Positions 9,201-15,489 of a stretch of 15,653 nucleotides of DNA are shown here, piece after piece. Made by a program: the position numbers and the translations under genes. Under the pieces are notes generated by a model. The model was not told the origin of the DNA. It saw nothing but the letters and a program-made list of their open reading frames with translations, and did no database searches. This DNA comes from Candidatus Omnitrophota bacterium. Lineage in GTDB: Bacteria; Omnitrophota; Koll11; Gygaellales; JAQTUY01. The stretch spans positions 1 to 15,653 of the forward strand of contig JAQTUY010000028.1 in the NCBI GenBank assembly GCA_028707105.1, read 5' to 3'. How positions within the stretch are numbered: position 1 is the stretch's first letter; each line of letters opens with the position of its first letter.

Positions 9201-10014
9201 TGCCCAAAAAGCAGTTAGCATATTGAAGCCATTGGGAGAATATTGGGAATTGGGAGTCGGGTATGTTTTTATTAATTTTAATAGTTTTATAACCGGTAAT
9301 TTGCAAGAGGCTTTAAAGAGCGACGAGGAATTCATTCAAGTAATGAAACAAGCCGATGCCTTACAGCCGTTAGGCTGGGCTTTGTACCACAGAGCGTATT
9401 TATCATCCATGATCGGAGACGTATCGGATGAATTAATAGAGGATATTAAAGAGAGTACCAGGTTAATGATCAAGACCCGCGATAAAGCCAATGAGGCGTA
9501 TAGTTTATCGATATTGGCGTATGCTTATTTGCAGCGCCGGGAATATGCGTTAGCTAGGGAAACCATAGAGAAGGCAGTTCCTATGGTCGATCGCCTAAAA
9601 GGTCCGTGGTCGTTTGATATTTTTAACAAGGGAGCGCAGATATACTTGGAAACAATTGCGCAGAACCCGGGGATATCTTCCGAGCAGAAGAAAGCATATC
9701 TTAAGCGCGCCGCTTGGTATATATTCCGCGCCAGATTTTTTGCTTTAACTTTTCCTTATCTGATTGGTTGGACCTGCCAGGGCTGGGGTACTTATCTGTG
9801 GTTAAGCGGCAAGAGGAAAAAAGCGGTTAAAATCTGGGAAAAGGGTATTAAGTTCCTTCGTGAGAAGACCAAGGATAAATATCGCCTAGGGTGTGTTTTG
9901 TTAGAGGAAGCCACATATTTGCTGCAGGATAATCCTAATGATAAAAAAGCATTGGGGTATTTATTAGAATCAAAGGAGCTCTTTATAGAGTCTGGATGTC
10001 AAGTCGAGAGTTAA
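6244..10014 (+). CDS. Pseudokinase-AAA ATPase-TPR protein lacking the phosphatase (module 2)
   Basis: This 1256-residue paralogue of the first two thirds of module 1 starts with nearly the same residues (MIGK.VSNRYKI). The kinase-like domain (~8-275) is degenerate: no glycine loop, VAIK lysine replaced by Q39, catalytic loop H130-Q-A-L-Q-P-Q-S137, and N151-F-G for DFG. The alpha-C glutamate is kept (E59 in RFKRE). The ATPase is intact, with GEPGIGKS at 330-337 and LLIFLDD ending at D460/D461, followed by GNPFF and FMHDRIREAFY. A TPR-like helical region follows, with a hydrophobic patch around residues 843-868. It ends at ESGCQVES, the same place where the split module 3 protein ends, so this is a natural terminus of the split form. 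There is no GAF or SpoIIE output domain of its own, so it may act through the neighbours' phosphatases or as a heteromeric regulator. Confidence 0.88.
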   Translation: MIGKTVSNRYKITEEVNQDSLTVLYKAQDQSENKPVYIQLLKDRTKERPLETLLRFKREINQLSKLDHPNLLKTLSQGEFESQDYIIYEYFDSKPLPRYLGQPLSTDIAVEIILQVSSALDLAHQNGILHQALQPQSILITQDLKTAKLTNFGHNMLIDISRITEFNEIISTFGYLSPESSGILRKPIDARSDIYSVGVLFYQLITGRLPYTATDVATLIHQHIAQNPPSPVSINNKIPPAIENMVLRLIAKEPQERYQSLSGLAADLKEYQKQRKEGKEFIDFEIARGDRLAQLSFSTRLIGRDKELDLLKGSLDQAKNSKGSFCTVFGEPGIGKSRLVDELRANIHSLNGIFCGGKCYQYEFRTPYKVFSETVDAYIEKVKRLPQEEQDVHVKRIKDALGELGGVIVKIAPAIIDLIGEPPKLVELEPEKERIRFLITVTNFILSLSFKDSPLLIFLDDLQWVDEGSLDILGRLAEKISSASLVIIASYRDTDVDINHPLVQNLKKLNEKNIPIAEIPIKAFAIKETAQMISQILIEKEENMLPLAVNLQERAKGNPFFTLELLRTLVEEKIVYLKDNRYTFDLAKLNAASLPENIIEVVLKRVEAMPEQDLQVLSYASVMGKEINFQLLTELIQKPFDVVLNSIENGMHNQLIYRDITGRENIFFMHDRIREAFYQRVPAQEKAPLHRRIGQVMEERAKGNTDPVLYDLAYHFTQGQLEEKALEYSIPAAHKAQNAYAQNLAINLYNASKQILERQNKTNSADYIGVLENLGEVYRLAGKFDLSLANLKEAEGLIPRADTLRKVQVLSKMGDTLWDNGKAEESAKILEQALKVLGVYIPRTIMEVFLGINVQFTTQMLHTIFPKLLVSGEYKEDTRKLSIIRIFSRLFHAYYFSDMNRTLYYFLRCLNLAEKIGPCPELAYSYISAVGAWGAFPWYRRIERDFKKGIEMSQKLNDRIREGTGYGYYSCFGCYIRDKGIEGLSYAQKAVSILKPLGEYWELGVGYVFINFNSFITGNLQEALKSDEEFIQVMKQADALQPLGWALYHRAYLSSMIGDVSDELIEDIKESTRLMIKTRDKANEAYSLSILAYAYLQRREYALARETIEKAVPMVDRLKGPWSFDIFNKGAQIYLETIAQNPGISSEQKKAYLKRAAWYIFRARFFALTFPYLIGWTCQGWGTYLWLSGKRKKAVKIWEKGIKFLREKTKDKYRLGCVLLEEATYLLQDNPNDKKALGYLLESKELFIESGCQVES

Positions 10015-10046
10015 ATATGGCTTTGTTAGTTATGATGATACAATAA
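9996..10046 (+). pseudogene. Remnant of the start of a lost GAF-SpoIIE phosphatase gene
   Basis: An ATG inside the last codons of module 2, in the same relative frame and at the same homologous position as the start of the module 3 phosphatase, opens a 16-codon frame: M-S-S-R-E-L-N, then unrelated residues and a stop at 10044. The first seven codons align with M-Q-N-R-D-L-D of the intact gene at 13934. The ribosome site has also decayed: GGAGG in module 3 corresponds to AGAGT here. I read this as the stump of a phosphatase gene deleted after duplication. The match is short, so the reading rests mainly on position and frame. Confidence 0.5.
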
Positions 10047-10057
10047 GTTACAATACG

Positions 10058-10085
10058 AAGGGGTGGTACCTTGGGGAACGTCCCC
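10058..10085. repeat. Dispersed palindromic repeat, copy B, intergenic
   Basis: This second copy of the element at 5894-5920 has one indel and two mismatches. It carries GGTACC and the hairpin GGGGA-ACG-TCCCC. It lies between the stump of the lost phosphatase gene and the promoter of module 3. The hairpin has no T-tract, so it is not a convincing intrinsic terminator. Confidence 0.65.
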
Positions 10086-10097
10086 ATAAAACTGCGC

Positions 10098-10126
10098 TTG
10101 ACAGTCAGGTATGTATAAAATATACT
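10098..10126 (+). promoter_or_regulatory. Sigma70-type promoter for module 3
   Basis: A perfect -35 box TTGACA (10098-10103) is separated by exactly 17 nt from TATACT (10121-10126). Transcription would start near 10133, leaving a leader of ~37 nt before the GTG at 10170. Module 3 can therefore be expressed independently of the upstream genes. Confidence 0.8.
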
Positions 10127-10169
10127 CAAGTTAATAAATAGTATCCTGAACCGTTAATTGGAGAGTGCT

Positions 10170-13100
10170 GTGCAGGGCAAAACTATAGCCAATCGTTATA
10201 AAGTGATTGAAGAAGTCAGCCAGGATTCCGTGACCACGTTGTGTAAGGGTCAGGATATTGTCGAGAATAAGCCTGTTTTTATTAAATTTTTAAAAGACAA
10301 GGCTAAAGAGCGGCCGTTGGAAACTCAGCTTCGTTTTAAGCGTGAACTAGATCAAATATCCGGCTTGAATCATCCTAATCTCTTAAAAGTATATTCCCAT
10401 GGCGAATTTGAAAGCCAGGATTACGTTATTGATGAATATATTGACGCCAAACCTCTTTTGACGTATCTGGGGCAGTCGCTGCCGATAGATTCAGCGGTTG
10501 AGATGATCCTGCAGGTTTCATCTGCTCTGGATGTCGCGCATCAAAATGGTATTCTGCATCAGGCGCTTCAGCCTCAAAATATTTTCGTGACCCAGGATCT
10601 TAAAGTCACGAAACTCGCCAATTTCGGTTACAATCTACTTATCGATATTAGCCGTATTTCACAAGCCCAGGAGGTCATTTCTACTTTTGGATATTTTTCT
10701 CCTGAATCATCAGGGATATTGCGTAAACCTGTTGATTCGCGATCTGACGCCTACTCGCTGGGAGTAATATTTTATCAGCTCATAACCGGACTATTGCCGT
10801 ATCGCGCCCTTGAAGTCTCGACCCTCATACATCAACATATCGCCAAGGTTCCGGAGCCGCCTTCTAAGGTCAATCCGGATGTCCCCGCGGTTATTGAGAA
10901 TATAGTCTTGCGGCTTATCGCCAAAGACCCCCAGGACAGGTATCAGAGCTTGAATGGCCTTATCGTTGACCTTAAAGAATACCAGAAACAAAAAGCAGAA
11001 GGGAGGTCTTTGGTCGATTTTGAGATTGCTCGCTTCGATAAATTGAAGCAGCTTTCTTTTTCGACAAGGCTTATAGGCAGGGATAATGAATTAAATCAGC
11101 TTAAAAGCCTTCTGGACCAGACTAAACTAGGCAAGGGTAATCTTTCTTTCGTCTATGGTGAGCCTGGAATAGGTAAATCAAGATTAGTGGATGAGCTGCG
11201 TGGGCATATCCATGGCTTAGGAGGGCTTTTCTGCGGCGGCAAATGTTACCAGTATGAATTCCGCTCTCCCTATAAGGTATTCTCAGAAGCCATTGATGCC
11301 TACATTGAGAAGATCAAGCGCCTTTCGCATGAAGAACAACAAGGCCATATTAAGCGTATCAACGACGTTTTGGGGGATTTGGGGGGAGAAGTCGTCAAAA
11401 TAGCCCCTAATATCACCGATCTTATCGGACAGCCGCCAAAACTTGCCGAGCTGGAACCTGAGAAAGAAAAGATCAGGTTCCTGATCACGGTTACCAACTT
11501 CATCATATCATTATCAACCCCCCAGACGCCGCTACTCATGTTCCTGGATGACCTACAGTGGGTGGATGATGGAAGCCTGGAAATCCTGGAAAGAGTCGTA
11601 GAGAAGATCCAGAATTCTTCGATGTTGATTATAATCAGCTACCGCGATACAGACGTAGATCAGAACCATCCTTTGGTTCAGCTTATCAAAAAGCTCGCGG
11701 ATAAAAAGCTTTCATTTTTGGAAATGCCGGTTAAGTCTTTTTCGTTATCCGAAACTGCCAAGATGGTAAGTCAGATACTTATTGAGAAAGAGCAGAATAT
11801 ATTACCTTTGGCCGAGGAACTACAGGAGAGAGCTAAGGGTAATCCGTTTTTTACCTTAGAACTTCTGCATTCTCTCGTCGACTCAGAAGTGGTCTTTTTA
11901 AAAGATGACAGGTATACCTATGATCTGGGAAAGTTACAGGCCGCGAATTTACCTACCAGCATAGTGGACGCGGTATTAAAGCGCATGAAGGACCTTGGCG
12001 AGGAAGAATTGGAGATAATTTCTTATGCTTCCATAATGGGCAAAGAGATAGAATTTAAGATCCTCACTGAGTTAGCTAGTAAGCCTGCGGAAAAGATCGT
12101 AGCTTCCCTGGAAGATGGTATTAGAAGCCAGCTGCTTTTTCGTGACCTTACCGGCCAGGAGAATATCTTCTTTATGCACGACCGCATCCGGGAGGCTTTT
12201 TATAAAAGGGTCCCCCAGGACAAGAGAACACCTCTTCATAAGCATATCGCTGAAGTCCTTGAAGCGCAGAATAAGGATAATTTCGATCTTGTTATTTACG
12301 ACCTGGCGCATCATTTTCAAGAAGGAGGCGTTGAGGATAAGGCCTTACAGTATTCCATACCAGCGGCCCATAAAGCTAAGTCTTCTTATTCCAATACCAT
12401 GGCTGTAAGCCTTTATAATACGGCAAAAGGTATACTGGAAAAACAAAATAAAAAAAATACCAAAGAGTATATTGAGGTTTTGGAGAATCTGGGAGAGGTC
12501 TATAGGCTTTCGGGCAGGTTCGATGAATCGCTGGAGACGTTAAAAGGCTGCGAATCCCTTATTCCTAGAGAAGACAGGCTGTATCGCGCTCAGGTTTCTG
12601 CAAAGATGGGGGATACTTTATTTGAAAAAGGAGACATTGAGGAAAGTTCCAAGGTGTTAAGTCAGGCGCTTGGTGTTGCCGGATTCAGTATCCCCCAGAG
12701 TAAGCCGGTGATGTTCCTTACTATGCCCGTATGGTTTACTATTCAGATGTTGCATATGTTGTTTCCGCGGCTTCTTGTGCGAAAGACCACCACTACAGAT
12801 CAGCATGACATTGTCCTGTCCCATATGTTGTTAAGGCTTACTTATATCTATTATTTCTCAGATCCTATAAAAATGTTCTATACATATTTAAGGGGTATCA
12901 ATTTTGCCGAAAGTAAAATAGGCCCTTCAGCTGAACTTGCCCATTATTATAGTAATGGGCCGGCAGTTTATTCTACATCTATTCTTCCCTGGTTATGGCG
13001 CGCTTTAAGAGATAGTCATTTGGGATTGAAGATGGCACAGGATCTGCAAAATAAGATCGAGGAAGGGCGAGCCTACGCTTATCTTTGTATGGGTATGAAT

Positions 13101-13952
13101 TTAGCGAACGATCCTGATAGGGGCATTGAGTACGGCAGGAAAAGTATCCAGTTGCTGCAAGGAGCAGGTGAATACTGGGAATTGGCGACGGCGTATCACT
13201 TCACTTATGATTTTCATCATTATTTAAGCGGCAGGCTGCAGGAGGCACGTAAAGGCAACCAGGAATTGATCGCTATCTGTCGTGAGTCCAAAAGCCTGCA
13301 ATGTTTAGGGTGGGCGCTGGAGGGACAATGTAAGATAGCATCGCTTTTAGGCGAGATAGATGAGAAGGTGATAGCGGGAGCAGAAGAATCCGCGCAGCTT
13401 CTGAATAAAACCAGGGATAAAATGATCGAGATATACGCGATAGCCGCCCTGGGATTTGCGTATATGCGCATAGGCGATAATGCCAGGGCTATTCAGGAGG
13501 TCGAGAGGGCGATGTTAGCACATAAGCATTCTCCGATAGGATGCTGGCATACCGAGGTGTTCCCGTTAGGAGCACACATTTACCTGGATAGCGTTATTAA
13601 TATTCCCGATCTGTCTCCTGCGCAGAGGCGCGTTTATTTAAGGAGGGCGCGTTGGTTTTGTATGATGTCAGCTTTCTGGGGTTTATTATATAAATCTTAT
13701 CTTGGTTATTCTTATCAGGTCAACGGTACTTATCTCTGGTTGACCGGGCGGAAGAACAAGGCCGTTAAGACCTGGGAACAGGGCATCAAGTTTTTAAGAA
13801 AGAAGACTAAAGATAAATATAGATTGGCGTATATCCTGTTAGAGGAAGCAAAGTTTTTGCTTCAAGATAACCCGGATGATAAGAAGGCGTTAGGATATTT
13901 AGTTGAGTCAAAAGAGCTCTTTATGGAGGCCGGATGCAAAATCGAGACTTAG
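10170..13952 (+). CDS. Pseudokinase-AAA ATPase-TPR protein, sensor half of split module 3
   Basis: A 1260-residue paralogue of module 2. I place the start at GTG 10170 rather than the in-frame TTG at 10158: it gives M-Q-G-K..NRYK, aligned with M-I-G-K in both paralogues, and the GGAGAG at 10160-10165 lies correctly 4 nt before it. The kinase-like domain has the least decayed active site of the three: K39 (VAIK), E59 and N137 are retained. The catalytic aspartate is nevertheless A132 (H130-Q-A-L-Q-P-Q-N137), the DFG is N151-F-G, and the glycine loop is absent. The ATPase is intact, with Walker A GEPGIGKS at 330-337 and Walker B LLMFLDD. The TPR-like region has a hydrophobic patch near residues 846-870. 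It ends at EAGCKIET, exactly where module 1 continues into its GAF domain. It presumably works with the overlapping phosphatase gene. Confidence 0.88.
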   Translation: MQGKTIANRYKVIEEVSQDSVTTLCKGQDIVENKPVFIKFLKDKAKERPLETQLRFKRELDQISGLNHPNLLKVYSHGEFESQDYVIDEYIDAKPLLTYLGQSLPIDSAVEMILQVSSALDVAHQNGILHQALQPQNIFVTQDLKVTKLANFGYNLLIDISRISQAQEVISTFGYFSPESSGILRKPVDSRSDAYSLGVIFYQLITGLLPYRALEVSTLIHQHIAKVPEPPSKVNPDVPAVIENIVLRLIAKDPQDRYQSLNGLIVDLKEYQKQKAEGRSLVDFEIARFDKLKQLSFSTRLIGRDNELNQLKSLLDQTKLGKGNLSFVYGEPGIGKSRLVDELRGHIHGLGGLFCGGKCYQYEFRSPYKVFSEAIDAYIEKIKRLSHEEQQGHIKRINDVLGDLGGEVVKIAPNITDLIGQPPKLAELEPEKEKIRFLITVTNFIISLSTPQTPLLMFLDDLQWVDDGSLEILERVVEKIQNSSMLIIISYRDTDVDQNHPLVQLIKKLADKKLSFLEMPVKSFSLSETAKMVSQILIEKEQNILPLAEELQERAKGNPFFTLELLHSLVDSEVVFLKDDRYTYDLGKLQAANLPTSIVDAVLKRMKDLGEEELEIISYASIMGKEIEFKILTELASKPAEKIVASLEDGIRSQLLFRDLTGQENIFFMHDRIREAFYKRVPQDKRTPLHKHIAEVLEAQNKDNFDLVIYDLAHHFQEGGVEDKALQYSIPAAHKAKSSYSNTMAVSLYNTAKGILEKQNKKNTKEYIEVLENLGEVYRLSGRFDESLETLKGCESLIPREDRLYRAQVSAKMGDTLFEKGDIEESSKVLSQALGVAGFSIPQSKPVMFLTMPVWFTIQMLHMLFPRLLVRKTTTTDQHDIVLSHMLLRLTYIYYFSDPIKMFYTYLRGINFAESKIGPSAELAHYYSNGPAVYSTSILPWLWRALRDSHLGLKMAQDLQNKIEEGRAYAYLCMGMNLANDPDRGIEYGRKSIQLLQGAGEYWELATAYHFTYDFHHYLSGRLQEARKGNQELIAICRESKSLQCLGWALEGQCKIASLLGEIDEKVIAGAEESAQLLNKTRDKMIEIYAIAALGFAYMRIGDNARAIQEVERAMLAHKHSPIGCWHTEVFPLGAHIYLDSVINIPDLSPAQRRVYLRRARWFCMMSAFWGLLYKSYLGYSYQVNGTYLWLTGRKNKAVKTWEQGIKFLRKKTKDKYRLAYILLEEAKFLLQDNPDDKKALGYLVESKELFMEAGCKIET
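13925..13929 (+). promoter_or_regulatory. Shine-Dalgarno site embedded in the end of module 3 sensor gene
   Basis: GGAGG sits 4 nt before the ATG at 13934, within the coding sequence of the upstream gene. It explains how the phosphatase half can be translated although it lies in another frame. The corresponding bases of fused module 1 and of module 2 do not form this site. Confidence 0.7.
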
Positions 13953-15301
13953 ACAGGATAAATAAGCTTCTGCAGGGCGCGTCAGGCGCCGGAGGCGATA
14001 TCGCTTCGCGGGAGGCCTTGACCCATAAGCGCCACCTGGATTCTCTGCTTTCCGTGATCCAGGCGATCGGTTCCATATTTGTATTGGATGAACTTCTGGA
14101 TAAGATCGTGGAATACGGTTTGCGGGTGACCGGAGCGGAACGCGGCTTCCTGTTACTTTACGATGAGAAAGATCAACAGCTAAGATTAAAACTTAGCCGC
14201 GGTCTGGAAAAGGAATTCGCAAGTCTGCCCTTTTCCTACGACAACTATAAGCTTGGCTTGGGGTTTATTAAGGAAGTGGAGAGGACCAAAGAAGCCCTTA
14301 TCGTAGATCCTTTGAGTTTCTCCGATTCCAAGATCAGCGCTGAACTGAAGAATTTTCAGGTCAAGCAGGCTGTCGCGGTGCCGCTAAAGACTAAAACCAA
14401 GGACCTGGGTATTGTATATATGGATAACCGCCTGGCAGGCGGGACGTTCGGCAAAGATGAGCTGGAATTGATGAAATCTTTTGCCGTGCAGGCTTCGGTT
14501 TCTATTGAGAACGCCTTTTTGGTGGCGAACCTGATGGAACAAGAGCGCTTAAAGCAGGAGATGGAGCTTGGCAGGACCATTCAGATGAACCTTCTTCCCA
14601 GGAGATCTCCTCAAGTCGCTGGTTTCAATGTCGTTGGCTTAATGGCGCCGGCTAAGGAGATAGGCGGGGATTATTATGATTATATGCCGACTTTACACGA
14701 ACACGACGGGAATAAAGAGCAGCATGTGGGTATTGTCATAGGTGACGTTTCTGGCAAAGGAGTTGCCGCCGGGCTGATCATGGCGACTGCCAAAGCCACT
14801 CTAAAAGGGCTTAGCCAGCAGGACTTGACCCCTAAGCAGATACTCTCCCAGGCAAATACGGTTCTTTTTGAATATACCAGCGGACAGAAGTTCATGACCA
14901 TGCTTTATTTCCGGTTTAAGGAGAAAGAGAGAGTTTTAAATTATTCTTCTGCCGGGCATGAACATATTCTCGTCTATCACAGTGATAATAGGAAGGTTGA
15001 TTCTATTATGGGCGGCGGTTTCATGCTCGGGATGATGCCTGATATCAATAATTTCCTGGAAGACCATGAAGTTGTTTTCAATTCTGGAGATAAGATCGTA
15101 CTTTACACCGACGGCGTTACTGAAGCCAGGAATACCGCCGAAGAATTATTCGGTTTACCCCGTCTTATCGAAGTAATATCTAAACATGGTAATAAACCCG
15201 CTCAAGAGCTACTTGATTCTGTTAAAGAGGAAGTTTATTCTTTTATCGGCACCCGCGAGCAGTACGATGATATTACATTAGTGGTCATGGAAGCGACGTA
15301 A
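13934..15301 (+). CDS. GAF-SpoIIE/PP2C protein phosphatase, output half of split module 3
   Basis: This 455-residue protein is homologous to the C-terminal part of module 1, starting in the linker; the two align without a gap from D-L-D..NKLL through KRHLDSLLSV. A GAF sensor domain occupies ~34-198. The signalling helix EQERLKQEMELGRTIQ (~202-217) ends in NLLP, a pattern common in RsbU-like phosphatases. The SpoIIE/PP2C catalytic domain runs ~240-455. Metal-site motifs are intact: GGDYYD 244-249, GDVSGKG 270-276, YTDG with D393, and D445/D446 in REQYDDITLVVME. Such enzymes dephosphorylate serine or threonine on STAS proteins to release a partner in sigma-factor control. It overlaps the sensor gene by 19 nt in the -1 frame with its own GGAGG site, so production is probably coupled. 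The likely substrate is a STAS protein, perhaps that at 15490; this is inferred from proximity. Confidence 0.92.
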   Translation: MQNRDLDRINKLLQGASGAGGDIASREALTHKRHLDSLLSVIQAIGSIFVLDELLDKIVEYGLRVTGAERGFLLLYDEKDQQLRLKLSRGLEKEFASLPFSYDNYKLGLGFIKEVERTKEALIVDPLSFSDSKISAELKNFQVKQAVAVPLKTKTKDLGIVYMDNRLAGGTFGKDELELMKSFAVQASVSIENAFLVANLMEQERLKQEMELGRTIQMNLLPRRSPQVAGFNVVGLMAPAKEIGGDYYDYMPTLHEHDGNKEQHVGIVIGDVSGKGVAAGLIMATAKATLKGLSQQDLTPKQILSQANTVLFEYTSGQKFMTMLYFRFKEKERVLNYSSAGHEHILVYHSDNRKVDSIMGGGFMLGMMPDINNFLEDHEVVFNSGDKIVLYTDGVTEARNTAEELFGLPRLIEVISKHGNKPAQELLDSVKEEVYSFIGTREQYDDITLVVMEAT

Positions 15302-15338
15302 TACTCTGCGCTAAACGGTACCTCGCGCTAAGATGCAC

Positions 15339-15361
15339 CTGGCCAAATTGGTTTTGGCCAG
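15339..15361. repeat. 9-bp perfect inverted repeat downstream of the phosphatase gene
   Basis: CTGGCCAAA and TTTGGCCAG pair around TTGGT, 38 nt after the stop codon. The position suits a transcript end or processing site, but no T-tract follows, so an intrinsic terminator is only possible. It could equally be a binding site for a dimeric regulator. Upstream of it, GCGCTAA occurs twice at a 17-nt offset (15308 and 15325). Confidence 0.5.
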
Positions 15362-15412
15362 TGTTCGCTTAGTAGCGAAAATTGCGCGGGTGTTCGCCTG
15401 GTGGCGAAAATT
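15361..15412. repeat. Two tandem 23-nt hairpin repeats with compensating stem change
   Basis: The units at 15361-15383 and 15390-15412 share the frame GTGTTCGC......GCGAAAATT at a period of 29 nt. Unit 1 folds as TTCGCT-TAGT-AGCGAA and unit 2 as TTCGCC-TGGT-GGCGAA: the last stem pair has changed from T-A to C-G on both sides while the loop differs by one base. They end 2 nt before the -35 box of the STAS gene promoter, so they may be operators or a duplicated small repeat element. Confidence 0.6.
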
Positions 15413-15414
15413 AC

Positions 15415-15443
15415 TTGACGGGGAATATTATTTTTAATATACT
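15415..15443 (+). promoter_or_regulatory. Sigma70-type promoter for the STAS gene
   Basis: TTGACG (15415-15420), a 17-nt spacer and TATACT (15438-15443) give the same spacing and the same -10 hexamer as the module 3 promoter at 10098-10126. Transcription would begin near 15450, about 40 nt before the GTG of the STAS gene. Confidence 0.78.
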
Positions 15444-15489
15444 AGATTAATATTCCTCGACTAAAACCCAAAAGCAAGGAGGACCTGCC

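Noticed and set aside
10073..10085. GGGGA-ACG-TCCCC as an intrinsic terminator after module 2
   Set aside because: No run of T follows on the + strand (the next bases are ataaaac), and the sequence belongs to the dispersed repeat.
10158..10169. TTG at 10158 as the start of the module 3 sensor gene
   Set aside because: It overlaps the purine-rich ribosome site used by GTG 10170, and only the later start aligns with the N-termini of both paralogues.
13935..13952. Programmed -1 ribosomal frameshift joining the sensor and phosphatase halves of module 3
   Set aside because: There is no X-XXY-YYZ slippery heptamer in the zero frame; only AAAA occurs near the overlap. An ATG with GGAGG 4 nt upstream gives a simpler explanation by coupled re-initiation.
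13934..13952. The module 3 split as a sequencing or assembly error
   Set aside because: Module 2 ends at the same homologous residue and keeps an ATG in the same relative frame, so the split appears shared by two copies. Reads would still settle it.
15361..15412. CRISPR array
   Set aside because: There are only two units with a 6-nt gap between them, the units are hairpins differing in sequence, and there are no spacer-length unique segments or cas genes.
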